A stretch of 64,000 nt of DNA from JACVRW01 sp963733885 (GTDB lineage: Bacteria > Actinomycetota > Thermoleophilia > Solirubrobacterales > Thermoleophilaceae): positions 248,001-312,000 of the forward strand of contig CAVTES010000015.1 in the NCBI GenBank assembly GCA_963733885.1, read 5' to 3'. Made by a program: the position numbers and the translations under genes. Positions 52,021 to 59,924 of the stretch are shown here, one piece after another; position 1 is the stretch's first letter; the number at the start of each line of letters is the position of its first letter. A model generated the notes under the pieces. That model was not told where the DNA came from, did no database searches, and saw only the letters and a list, made by a program, of their open reading frames with translations.

Positions 52021-52359
52021 TTCCCGCTAACTCCTTGGTCGGTGAGCGCTGTCACCGAAGACAGACGGATTGCGCCCGAGAACCTTCCGTCGCGGTGGCG
52101 GGTGGCGCCGGCGGCCCGCGCGGCGCTCGCATCCATCGTCCGGAGGGGTAGCGGGAGCTGCGTCGGTGGGCGTGCCAGCACCGTCGAGTTGTTCTCAGCA
52201 ACGGCCGGAGCAGCAGGAACGGCGCTGCGATCAATTCCCCGGCGAGGGGAATCAGCAGCGGCGGGGTCAGCGCGACGTCCAACCCCTTCCACCGCGGATC
52301 TCGTCGATTGGGGGATGAGCTGGCCAATCGTTGAGTCCGCTTGGTTGCCACTTGGAATG
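52021..52359. other. 339-base gap without a convincing gene
   Basis: Carries the lipoprotein ribosome-binding site at its left end. A minus-strand hydrophobic stretch ('LTPPLLIPLAGELIAAPFLL') can be read around 52200-52260, but no start or stop pattern supports a gene; it may be another remnant. Confidence 0.5.
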
Positions 52360-53340
52360 TCAAGACGGCGATTGACTCGCCCGCGCGGAGGGATCTGCCT
52401 TGCGTCGCTCCGCCGGGGCGATCGACGCGTAGGCGGCCGCGAAGCCCTCTCGCCAGCTTGGGTATCGCGGCTCCCAGCCGAGCTCGCGCTTGGCCTTGGC
52501 GTTCGAGGCGCCGCGCGCCTCGGTCCCCATCACGACCGCAACCTCGCCGGCGACCAGCCGCGCGAGCCAGCGGGGAAAGCGGCGGGGCGGCCCGGCGCCG
52601 AGCGCGTCTGCGAGCACCGGCAGCCACTCGCGCACCGGCGCGGGCTCTTCGTCGACGACGTTGAAGATGCCCGGCGCGTCTTGTTCGAGCGCGAGCACGG
52701 TCGCCGCGGCGGCGTCGTCGAGATGGATCCACGAGGCGAAGCCCCCGCCGTCTCCGATGATCGGGAACTGCCGCTTGCGCACCGGGTCGATGAGCCCGTC
52801 GTTGGCGGCGCCGTAGAAGATGCCGTAGCGAAGCGCGATCCCGCCGGCTTTCGTGACCACCTCCTCGACGTGGCGCATCGCGGCGTTCGACTCGCGCGAC
52901 TTCGCGGGCGGGGCGGGATCGAGCGGGTCGTCCTCGGCCTTGACCCACGCGCCCTCGCGTGCGGTCCGGTAGCTGGCGAAGCTCTGGGCGACGAACTTGT
53001 CGACCCCCGCCTCGCGCGCGACCGCGATCAGCGCGTCGGTGCCCTCCGTCCGCAACCTGTTCGTCTCCGCGAACGTGCGATCGAAATTGCGCGAGAAGTT
53101 CAGCTCCGCCAAGGCCGTCGCCTGGTGGACGATGGCGTCCGGCGCGGCCTCGAGCACCGCCCGGCGCACGGCCGCACCATCGAGCAGATCGAGGGCGACC
53201 GGCTCAGCGCCGAGCGCCCGTAAGTGTTCCGCTTTCTCCGCGGACGTCGAGGTGCCGATCACCTCATGGCCTCCCTCGACAAGCTGGGGCACCAGCCTGG
53301 TGCCGATCGCACCGCTCGCTCCTGCAACGAAGACTCGCAT
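52360..53340 (-). CDS. NAD-dependent epimerase/dehydratase, ECF41-type partner
   Basis: A 326-residue extended SDR. 'RVFVAGASGAIGTRLVPQLV' is the NAD site; 'IVHQATALAELNFSRNFDR' and 'RYGIFYGAANDG' follow the family layout, and the C-terminus has 'AKRELGWEPRYPSWREGF'. ATG 53340 follows AAAGGAG by 7 bases on the minus strand and is preferred to an upstream in-frame ATG. It faces an ECF41-like sigma factor gene, whose family typically controls exactly one neighbouring carboxymuconolactone decarboxylase, oxidoreductase or epimerase gene. Confidence 0.9.
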   Translation of the reverse strand: MRVFVAGASGAIGTRLVPQLVEGGHEVIGTSTSAEKAEHLRALGAEPVALDLLDGAAVRRAVLEAAPDAIVHQATALAELNFSRNFDRTFAETNRLRTEGTDALIAVAREAGVDKFVAQSFASYRTAREGAWVKAEDDPLDPAPPAKSRESNAAMRHVEEVVTKAGGIALRYGIFYGAANDGLIDPVRKRQFPIIGDGGGFASWIHLDDAAAATVLALEQDAPGIFNVVDEEPAPVREWLPVLADALGAGPPRRFPRWLARLVAGEVAVVMGTEARGASNAKAKRELGWEPRYPSWREGFAAAYASIAPAERRKADPSARASQSPS

Positions 53341-53355
53341 CGTGTTTTCTCCTTT

Positions 53356-53382
53356 GGTCACATCGCCCGCGTCGCGCGGGTC
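53356..53382 (+). promoter_or_regulatory. ECF41-like promoter for the sigma factor gene
   Basis: GGTCACA (53356-53362), 16 bases, GGTC (53379-53382). Close to the TGTCACA-N16-CGTC form that I recall for ECF41 sigma factors. Gives a leader of about 30 bases to the sigma ATG at 53420. Confidence 0.55.
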
Positions 53383-53391
53383 TACTGCCAT

Positions 53392-53418
53392 GACACACCC
53401 CGACGACCGGATGTGACC
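53392..53418 (-). promoter_or_regulatory. ECF41-like promoter for the epimerase gene
   Basis: Read on the minus strand: GGTCACA (53418-53412), 16 bases, TGTC (53395-53392). Same -35 and spacing as the plus-strand promoter, pointing the other way, with the two -10 elements only 9 bases apart. Confidence 0.55.
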
Positions 53419-53419
53419 G

Positions 53420-54301
53420 ATGGATGAGAACGAGTTTCTGGCGCAGCAGTTCGAGGAGCACCGAACCCGGCTGCGGGCCGTGGCCTACCGGATGCTCGGC
53501 TCGCTGAGCGAGGCCGACGACGCCGTCCAGGAGACGTGGCTGCGCCTCAGCCGGATCGACTCGGACGAGGTGGAGAACCTCGGCGGCTGGCTGACGACCG
53601 TCGTCGCGCGCGTCTCGCTGAACACCCTGCGCTCGCGCCGATCGCGGCGCGAGGAACCTCTCGATGTGCGCATGCCGGAGCCGATCCTCGACCGCGCCGA
53701 CGGCACCGACCCCGAGCACGAGGCGCTCTTGGCCGACTCCGTCGGCCTGGCGCTGCTGGTGGTCCTCGAGACGCTGAACCCGGCCGAGCGGCTCGCGTTC
53801 GTCCTGCACGACATGTTCGCGGTGCCGTTCGACGAGATCGCGCCGATCGTCGACCGCTCACCCGAGGCGGCGCGCCAGCTCGCCAGCCGCGCGCGCCGCC
53901 GGGTCCAGGGCGAGGCCGCGACTCCCGACGCCGACCTCGACACCCAGCGCGAGGTCGTCGACGCCTTCATCGCGGCCGCGCGCGACGGCGACTTCGAGGC
54001 GCTGCTCGAGGTGCTGGACCCGGACGTGGTCCTCCGGGCCGACCGCGGCGCCGTTTCCATCGGCGCCTCGAGGGTTGTCCGCGGAGCGGCCAACGTGGCC
54101 CGCCAGGCGTTCGCCTTCTCGCGCCTCGATATCGACGTGCGGCCGGCGCTCGTGAACGGCGCGGTCGGCACGGTCACCCTCCGGGACGGGCGGCCGTTCG
54201 CGATCGCGGGCTTCACGATCCGAAACCGAAGGATCGTCGAAATGGACGTCCTCGCCGACCCCGAGCGCCTCAGCGAGCTCGACCTGACAATCCTCGACTG
54301 A
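53420..54301 (+). CDS. ECF sigma factor with C-terminal SnoaL-like domain (ECF41/SigJ type)
   Basis: A 293-residue sigma factor. Region 2 is 'RAVAYRMLGSLSEADDAVQETWLRL', region 4 'FDEIAPIVDRSPEAARQLASRARRR'. The linker has 'RMPEPILD', close to the WLPEP-type motif of ECF41, and residues about 180-290 form an NTF2/SnoaL-like domain ('VVDAFIAAARDGDFEALLEVLDPDVVLRAD' region) that replaces an anti-sigma factor and modulates activity. The divergent epimerase gene and matching promoters support self-controlled regulation. The signal is unknown. Confidence 0.92.
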   Translation: MDENEFLAQQFEEHRTRLRAVAYRMLGSLSEADDAVQETWLRLSRIDSDEVENLGGWLTTVVARVSLNTLRSRRSRREEPLDVRMPEPILDRADGTDPEHEALLADSVGLALLVVLETLNPAERLAFVLHDMFAVPFDEIAPIVDRSPEAARQLASRARRRVQGEAATPDADLDTQREVVDAFIAAARDGDFEALLEVLDPDVVLRADRGAVSIGASRVVRGAANVARQAFAFSRLDIDVRPALVNGAVGTVTLRDGRPFAIAGFTIRNRRIVEMDVLADPERLSELDLTILD

Positions 54302-54357
54302 AACCGTCGCCACATCCTCCCGAAGACCCGGGTCTGAGCGGTGATGGCAGGCACGGT

Positions 54358-55848
54358 TCACCGGGAGGGGTTGCTACCACCTTGTTGAGGCGCCGAGGGC
54401 GACAGTCGGCGGGCCGTCGCGACGACTTCCGCGACGAGTGTCGCGAGGTGCTGCGAGCTTGTGTCGGGGTGCAGGATGCAGGCGCGCAGGGTCTCGCGGC
54501 CGCCGAACACGGTGCCCGTGACGAAGGCCCGGCCTCGCGCCTGAACCGCCTCCGGCAGTGCGCGGTTGAGCTCGTCCAGCCTGGCGGGCGGGCAGCCCGC
54601 TGGGCGCGCGCGGAAGGCGACGATGGAGGTCTCGGGCGCGGCGACCAGCTCCAGCTCGGGTTCTCGCTCGATCAGCGTCGCCAGCTCGCGGGCGAGCGTG
54701 TTCGCGCGCGCCACCTGGGCGGCGATGCCGGCGCGTCCGCGCGCGGCGATGGTCGCCCACGTCTTGAGGGCGCGGAAGGGTCTCGTCTGCTCGAGCCCGT
54801 ATTCGGCGAAAGTGCCGACCGGGGCGCCGGCGTCCTGGCGCAGATAGGGCGGGATGAGGCTGAACGCGTCGCGCAGGTCGTCGCCGCGTCGCACGAGCGC
54901 GCAGCCTGCATCGACGGGAACGCCGAGCCACTTGTGTGGGTCGAGAACCAGCGAGTCGGCCTGCTCCATGCCGCGGTAGCGGGCCGCGATCAATGGGTCG
55001 AGCACGCCGAAGGCGCCGTAGGCGCCGTCGACGTGGAACCAGATCTCCTCCGCGGTGGCGACGTCGGCGAGAGCGTCTAGCGGGTCGATCGCGCCGGCGT
55101 TGACTGTGCCGGCCGAGCCCACAAGCAGCGCCGGCAGGGCGCCGCTCGTGCGATCGGCGGCGATCGACGCGCGCAGCTCGGTCGCGTCGAGCCGGCCTCC
55201 CTCGAGTGGCACCTCGCGCATCGCACTACTGCCGAGGCCAAGGAGCTCCAGGGCGCGCCGCACGCAGCTATGTGCCTCAGTCGGCACGTAGGCGATGAGC
55301 CGTGGGGCGCCGGCGAGGCCGTCGCGACGGACGTCATGGCCGGCCGCCGCCAGCGCCCGGCTGCGAGCGCCCGCGAAGCAGACGATCGTCGCGGCGGACC
55401 CGCCGCTGGTGAGTAGGCCGGCGCCAGGAGCGTGCGGAAAGCCCACCAGCTCGGCCAGCCAGCGCACCACGGCACGCTCGAGGTGGACGTCGGCGTGATC
55501 GCCAGAGACGACGCTCGGGTTCATCGCGGCAGCTGCCAGCGAAGCCATCACACCCGCGGGGGAAGGCGGCGGGTTGACCCAGCCGAAGAAGGCCGGGTGG
55601 CCGTTGCCCATGGCGTGCGGCAGGACATCGCGCACCGCGGTCGCGACCAGGTCGTCCAATGCTGCCGGGCGCTCCGGCAGGGGCAGGTCGAGCAGGCGTC
55701 GGCGCAGGGCGTCCGGGAGCGGCTCCCAGACCGGCCGTGAAGGCAGCGCGGCGAGGTGGTCGGCGACACCGTCAACGAGCGCGTGTGCGGCGCTGCGGAA
55801 GGCCACTAGGTCATCTTCGCGCGCCGCGCTTGTGTCCGGTTCGCTCAC
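54358..55848 (-). CDS. Group II PLP-dependent amino acid decarboxylase
   Basis: A 496-residue PLP enzyme of the aromatic-L-amino-acid/glutamate decarboxylase group. 'GHPAFFGWVNPPPSPAGVMAS', 'GLLTSGGSAATIVCFAGAR', 'AYVPTEAHSCVRRALELLG' and 'WFHVDGAYGAFGVLDP' are typical; the Schiff-base lysine is Lys306 in 'LDPHKWLGVPVD'. Substrate preference (aromatic or other L-amino acid) cannot be settled by eye. ATG 55848. Convergent with the sigma factor gene. Confidence 0.93.
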   Translation of the reverse strand: MSEPDTSAAREDDLVAFRSAAHALVDGVADHLAALPSRPVWEPLPDALRRRLLDLPLPERPAALDDLVATAVRDVLPHAMGNGHPAFFGWVNPPPSPAGVMASLAAAAMNPSVVSGDHADVHLERAVVRWLAELVGFPHAPGAGLLTSGGSAATIVCFAGARSRALAAAGHDVRRDGLAGAPRLIAYVPTEAHSCVRRALELLGLGSSAMREVPLEGGRLDATELRASIAADRTSGALPALLVGSAGTVNAGAIDPLDALADVATAEEIWFHVDGAYGAFGVLDPLIAARYRGMEQADSLVLDPHKWLGVPVDAGCALVRRGDDLRDAFSLIPPYLRQDAGAPVGTFAEYGLEQTRPFRALKTWATIAARGRAGIAAQVARANTLARELATLIEREPELELVAAPETSIVAFRARPAGCPPARLDELNRALPEAVQARGRAFVTGTVFGGRETLRACILHPDTSSQHLATLVAEVVATARRLSPSAPQQGGSNPSR

Positions 55849-55914
55849 GTCGCAAACTCGTTCTCACTCTGGCTGCCGCTCGAACGCGGCGAAGACCTGG
55901 TCGATCAGTGTGAT

Positions 55915-55934
55915 GAGACGGAACGTATCGTCTC
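55915..55934. promoter_or_regulatory. TetR-type operator palindrome
   Basis: GAGACG-GAACGTAT-CGTCTC, a perfect 6-bp dyad with an 8-base centre. It lies upstream of a good ribosome-binding site (AAGGAG, 55957-55962) that leads into only six codons. Confidence 0.6.
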
Positions 55935-55969
55935 GTTTTATCTCCCGAGATGACGCAAGGAGAATCACC

Positions 55970-55990
55970 GTGGCAAGGCAGGGCCGATGA
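55970..55990 (+). pseudogene. Six-codon remnant of a probable TetR gene start
   Basis: GTG 55970 is 7 bases after AAGGAG and gives MARQGR then TGA. Many TetR proteins begin this way, and an operator-like dyad lies just upstream, so I read this as the surviving 5' end of a deleted regulator gene. A short leader peptide for the hydrolase at 56021 is the alternative. Confidence 0.35.
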
Positions 55991-56020
55991 GTTTTCGGTA
56001 CGGCAGAGGTCAACACTGCC

Positions 56021-56887
56021 ATGACGACGATGCACGTGCTTGAAACCGCCGAGGTCGACATCGCCTACGACGTCGATGGCCCGCTGCCTACCGCCGACGG
56101 CCGTCCACTGTTCATGATCGGTCAGCCCATGGACGCCAGCGGCTTCGCCACGTTGGCGTCGCATTTCTCCGACCGCACAGTGGTCAGGTATGACCCGCGC
56201 GGCCTCGGCCGCAGCACCCGCAAAGACGGCCGGGTCGACCATACGCCCACGGTCCAAGCGGACGACGTGCACGCCGTTATCGAGGCGCTCGGCGCCGGCC
56301 CGGTCGAGATGTTCGCGAGCAGTGGGGGCGCGGTGACCGCGCTCGCGCTCGTGGCGGCCTACCCCGACGACGTGAGCACCCTGGTGGCACACGAGCCGCC
56401 GCTCATCCCGGTGCTCCCGGACGCCGCGGCGGCCGAGCGCGCCCGCGCCGGCATTCGCGACACCTACGAGGCCAAGGGCCGGGGCGCCGGCATGGCGGCC
56501 TTCGTTGCGATGACGTCGTGGCGAGGCGAGTTCACCGATGACTACTTCGGCCAGCCGGCGGCGGATCCCGCCCAGTTCGGGATGCCGACCGAGGACGACG
56601 GCTCTCGCGACGACCCGCTGCTATCCGAGCGGTCCTGGGCGGTCAGTAGCTATCGCCCCGACGTCGACGCGCTGGCGGCGGCGCCCACGCGCGTCGTAAT
56701 CGCCGTGGGCGAGGAGTCGCTGAGCACGTTCACCGGACGCACGGCGGTGGTCACCGCCGAGCTGCTCGGTCAGCAGGCGACCGTGTTCCCGAGCCACCAC
56801 GGCGGGTTCCTCGGCGGCGAGTTCGGATACGCCGGACAACCCGAACGCTTCGCGCGCAAACTGCGCGACGTCCTCGACGGCAACTGA
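56021..56887 (+). CDS. Alpha/beta hydrolase
   Basis: A 288-residue enzyme: 'RPLFMIGQPMDASGFATLAS' (oxyanion region), 'VVRYDPRGLGRSTRKDG', nucleophile Ser in 'EMFASSGGAVTALALVAAYP' (the usual GxSxG is ASSGG, so slightly atypical) and His in 'FPSHHGGFLGGEFGY'. Substrate unknown. The ATG at 56021 and another at 56030 are both plausible. It could have been controlled by the regulator whose remains lie just upstream. Confidence 0.85.
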   Translation: MTTMHVLETAEVDIAYDVDGPLPTADGRPLFMIGQPMDASGFATLASHFSDRTVVRYDPRGLGRSTRKDGRVDHTPTVQADDVHAVIEALGAGPVEMFASSGGAVTALALVAAYPDDVSTLVAHEPPLIPVLPDAAAAERARAGIRDTYEAKGRGAGMAAFVAMTSWRGEFTDDYFGQPAADPAQFGMPTEDDGSRDDPLLSERSWAVSSYRPDVDALAAAPTRVVIAVGEESLSTFTGRTAVVTAELLGQQATVFPSHHGGFLGGEFGYAGQPERFARKLRDVLDGN

Positions 56888-56917
56888 CCGCCGCGAACTT
56901 CGCCCTTGGGAGCGCAC

Positions 56918-57697
56918 TCACATCATGATCCGGCCGCCGGCAATGTCCAGAGTCACGCCGGTCATCCAGCGGGCGGAGTCCGACGCGAGGAAGAGCGCGG
57001 CGAGCGCGGGGTCCTCGGGCACGCCGACGCTGCCGAGGGGGGACATCGCGGCGATCTCCGCCAAGCGCTCCTCGTCCATGTTGCGCTTCACGCGCTCGCT
57101 CAGGATCGTCGCGGGGGCCAGCACGTTCACGCGCACGCCGTGCGGCCCCAGCTCGAGCGCGGCGTGGCGGCTCAGCATCGCGATCCCCGCCTTCGCGGCC
57201 GCGTAGGAGGCGGTGAGCTGGATGTCGAGGAAGCGCGCCGCGTTCGACGCCATGGTCACGATCGAACCGGAACCGCGCTCGACCATCCCGGGCGCAAATT
57301 CCCTCAGCGTGAGGAAGGTGCTGGTCAGATTGGACTCGACGACGGCGTTCCACTCCTCGAGCTGCGTCCGCAGCAGCGGCGTGCGCGCGCCGAAGCCTCC
57401 GGCGAACGCCAACAGGACCTCTGTCGGGCCGAGCTTGTCCTCCACGTCGGCGCGCAGGCCCGCTACGCCGTCCTCGGTGGTCAGGTCGGCCGTGAGGCCG
57501 ACCGCCTCGGGCGCCCCGGCGTCGCGGGTGTCGGAGGTCACGCGCTCGATCGTCTCCCGATCGCGGCCGCAGACCGCCACCCGCGCGCGGTTGTGCCCGA
57601 GGAGGATCGACGTGGCGGCCCCGATGCCCTTGGAGCCGCCGGTTACGACCGCGACCTTGCCGTCCAGGTCCGGGTAGCTCGGGATGCTCACGCTCAC
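56918..57697 (-). CDS. Short-chain dehydrogenase/reductase
   Basis: A 259-residue classical SDR, third gene of the FAH-M24-SDR operon. 'KVAVVTGGSKGIGAATSILL' is the TGxxxGIG cofactor loop, catalytic Ser in 'VTMASNAARFL', and 'YAAAKAGIAMLS' gives the YxxxK pair. 'VNVLAPATILSERV' and the C-terminal 'GVTLDIAGGRIM' are usual. GTG 57697 overlaps the peptidase-like gene stop (GTGA). It oxidises or reduces an alcohol/ketone in the pathway of this operon. Confidence 0.93.
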   Translation of the reverse strand: MSVSIPSYPDLDGKVAVVTGGSKGIGAATSILLGHNRARVAVCGRDRETIERVTSDTRDAGAPEAVGLTADLTTEDGVAGLRADVEDKLGPTEVLLAFAGGFGARTPLLRTQLEEWNAVVESNLTSTFLTLREFAPGMVERGSGSIVTMASNAARFLDIQLTASYAAAKAGIAMLSRHAALELGPHGVRVNVLAPATILSERVKRNMDEERLAEIAAMSPLGSVGVPEDPALAALFLASDSARWMTGVTLDIAGGRIMM

Positions 57698-58998
57698 GCG
57701 AGCATCCTCTGGTCCATCGGATGCAACGTGAAGATGACCGGCCCCTCGGAGCCGACGAGCACGTTCTCCTCGAGCCGGACCGTCTGCTGGAGCCCCGGGT
57801 GCCCGGCGAAGGTCTCGATCGCGAAGTACATGTTCTCTTCGATCTCAGCCGGATAGTCGAGCGAGTACGCGCGCGAGACCCACATCCCCTCGTACAGCGA
57901 CAGCCCGATCGAGTGCGCGAACTGCTGGAGGCTGACGCTGCCGTAGCGGTCGTCGTCGTACTCGGGGAACTTCGACGCCACGTTCGCCGTGGTGTTGCCC
58001 GGCTTCAGCTCGCCGAGCGCCGCGTAGAGCGAGTCGTGGCACTCTTGGTAGAGCCGCTTGATCTCGTCCGTCGGCTCTGCATCGACCAGGAAGCAGCGCA
58101 CGAAATCGATGAAGTAGCCGCCCGGCCCGACCGCGTTGATGTCCACGATCACGAGATCCCCCTGGCGGATCAGCTTGTCGCTGTGCCAGCGACGGTACGG
58201 GCTGGTGTTGCCGCCGGACGCGCAGATGATGTCGTAGACGAAGTCGGCCCCCTCGGCATAGAAGAACTCGTTCACCTTCGCGGTGATGTCCGCCTCGCGG
58301 ATGCCCGGCTTGAGCCACTCGTTCTGGATCTTCCACATCGCGGCGTCACCCAGCGAGGAGCTGATCTTGAGCAGCTCGATCTCGTCCGGGGTCTTGACGC
58401 GGCGGGCGTGCGACATCGCGGGCCAGGCGTTCACCAGCGTCAGCCCGCGCTCCTGGAACGCCTGCATGGCGCTCATGTCGGCGGCATCGATCCCGATGCG
58501 CTCGTTCTCGACGCCGGCCTCGCGCAGCACGTCCACGACCGAGTCCGCCATGCGCCCGACCATCATCGGCTCCGCTCCCTCGGCCCATCGCCAGGTGAAG
58601 GCCGGGCGGATGTTGCCGTCGAGCCACGGGGCGTCGAGCTTGGCGCACTCGAAGTCCGAGCCGACCGTCTCGAACAGGACCGGGGCGCCGTCGCGCGGGA
58701 GGACCGCGTAGCGGATGAAGATGTTGTGTTTCCAGTTCCCCTGGAAGGTGCCGGTGACATAGCGGATGTTCTCGCCGACGAACATGATCAGCCCGCCGAG
58801 ATCGTGCTCCTCCATCGCGGCGCGGGCCCGCGCGAGGCGGTCGCGGCGGAGCCGGTCGTGGTCCACGCGCTGCTGCCAATCGGCAGAGGTCTGGCTGTAG
58901 AGGCGGCGAGGGTCGGTGTGGTGCGGTCGCTGGATGAACGAGGTGTCGAGCTCGTAGTCCCGCGGCGCCGGACGCTCGGCGCGGTCGCTGATGCTCAT
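57694..58998 (-). CDS. M24-family metallohydrolase (creatinase/prolidase-like)
   Basis: A 434-residue pita-bread-fold protein. The N-terminal creatinase-like domain ('LARARAAMEEHDLGGLIMFVGE') precedes the metal site domain: Asp in 'VIVDINAVGPGGYFIDFVRCF' (two Asp), His in 'FAHSIGLSLYEG', Glu in 'YFAIETFAGHPG' and Glu in 'VRLEENVLVG'. Members cleave Xaa-Pro peptides, creatine or related amidines and N-acyl amino acids; the operon points to a small-molecule substrate. ATG 58998 follows GGAGGAG by 6 bases and overlaps the FAH gene end by 4. Confidence 0.9.
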   Translation of the reverse strand: MSISDRAERPAPRDYELDTSFIQRPHHTDPRRLYSQTSADWQQRVDHDRLRRDRLARARAAMEEHDLGGLIMFVGENIRYVTGTFQGNWKHNIFIRYAVLPRDGAPVLFETVGSDFECAKLDAPWLDGNIRPAFTWRWAEGAEPMMVGRMADSVVDVLREAGVENERIGIDAADMSAMQAFQERGLTLVNAWPAMSHARRVKTPDEIELLKISSSLGDAAMWKIQNEWLKPGIREADITAKVNEFFYAEGADFVYDIICASGGNTSPYRRWHSDKLIRQGDLVIVDINAVGPGGYFIDFVRCFLVDAEPTDEIKRLYQECHDSLYAALGELKPGNTTANVASKFPEYDDDRYGSVSLQQFAHSIGLSLYEGMWVSRAYSLDYPAEIEENMYFAIETFAGHPGLQQTVRLEENVLVGSEGPVIFTLHPMDQRMLA

Positions 58999-59849
58999 GT
59001 CGTGCTCCTCCCTATGTCGTTTGCAAGCACCCCGACGCCCTCGACCTCCACCTCGACCCTGTCGCCGGGCTCGAGGAACACGGGCGGGTCGCGGAAGGCG
59101 CCCACGCCCCAGGGGGTTCCGGTCAGGATCAGGTCGCCCGGCTCGAGCGTGCAGGCCCGCGAGAGAAAGCTCACGATCTCGGCAACGCCGAAGATCATCT
59201 CGGCGGTCGTGGAGTTCTGCATGGTCTCGCCATTCACCCGGGCCAAGAGGCTCTTGTCCTGCGGGTCGCCGAACTCGTCCGGCGTGACGATCACCGGCCC
59301 GAGCGGGCAGAAGCTGTCGATGCTCTTCGCGCGCACCCACTGCTGGTCGGCGAACTGGAGATCGCGCGCGCTCACGTCGTTCGCGGCGGTGTAGCCGAAT
59401 ACCGCGTCGAGCGCCTCGCGGTCGCTCGCGTGCCTGATGCGGCGCCCCATCACAACGGCGAGCTCGACCTCCCAGTCGACCTGCTCGGTTAGGCCCTGTG
59501 GCCACTCGACAGCGGCGTCGGGCCCCACGAGGGAGGAGGGGAACTTGGCGAAGATCAGCGGGCGCTCGGGGGCGGCCATGCCGGTCTCGCGGCAGTGGTC
59601 GTGGTAGTTCAAGCCGACGCAGGCGACTTTGGACGGCGCCCGTAGCGGCGCGTCGAGAATCCCCGGCTGCAACGGCTCGCCGCCCTCGAGCGCCGCGCCG
59701 GCGGCGTCGCGCGCGGCCACCCATGCCTCCGGGCCGGCGGCGATCAGCTCGTCGATCGTCGCAGCGCCGTCCATCGCGAGCGGCGCAACTCGATCTCCAT
59801 CGACGACCGCGAGCGGGCGCTCAGCAGCCTTCAGGTGCGCGAAGCGCAT
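58995..59849 (-). CDS. Fumarylacetoacetate hydrolase-family protein
   Basis: A 284-residue protein of the FAH/HpcE group. 'KVACVGLNYHDHCRETGMA' is the family start of the core, metal ligands come from 'EVELAVVMG' (Glu pair) and 'GYTAANDVSARDLQ' (Asp), and 'LTGTPWGVGAF' is the conserved end. Members hydrolyse or decarboxylate beta-diketo or 2-keto acids such as ring-cleavage products. First gene of a LysR-controlled operon with the M24 and SDR genes. ATG 59849. Confidence 0.93.
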   Translation of the reverse strand: MRFAHLKAAERPLAVVDGDRVAPLAMDGAATIDELIAAGPEAWVAARDAAGAALEGGEPLQPGILDAPLRAPSKVACVGLNYHDHCRETGMAAPERPLIFAKFPSSLVGPDAAVEWPQGLTEQVDWEVELAVVMGRRIRHASDREALDAVFGYTAANDVSARDLQFADQQWVRAKSIDSFCPLGPVIVTPDEFGDPQDKSLLARVNGETMQNSTTAEMIFGVAEIVSFLSRACTLEPGDLILTGTPWGVGAFRDPPVFLEPGDRVEVEVEGVGVLANDIGRSTT

Positions 59850-59903
59850 GAGCGAAGCCTCACGTGCCTTGGTTGCGCGAGCAAGTCCTTCTAGGAGGAG
59901 CGG

Positions 59904-59923
59904 CTATAGGCATCATCTATAGG
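59904..59923. promoter_or_regulatory. Direct CTATAGG repeats between LysR and FAH genes
   Basis: CTATAGG at 59904-59910 and 59917-59923, separated by CATCAT. Each contains the palindrome CTATAG. In the 75-base divergence this is the natural site for the LysR-type regulator and for the promoters of both genes. Confidence 0.5.
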
Positions 59924-59924
59924 T

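Noticed and set aside
52120..52300. Minus-strand hydrophobic frame, considered as a small membrane protein
   Set aside because: No supported start codon or ribosome-binding site, and the frame continues as shadow into the epimerase gene.
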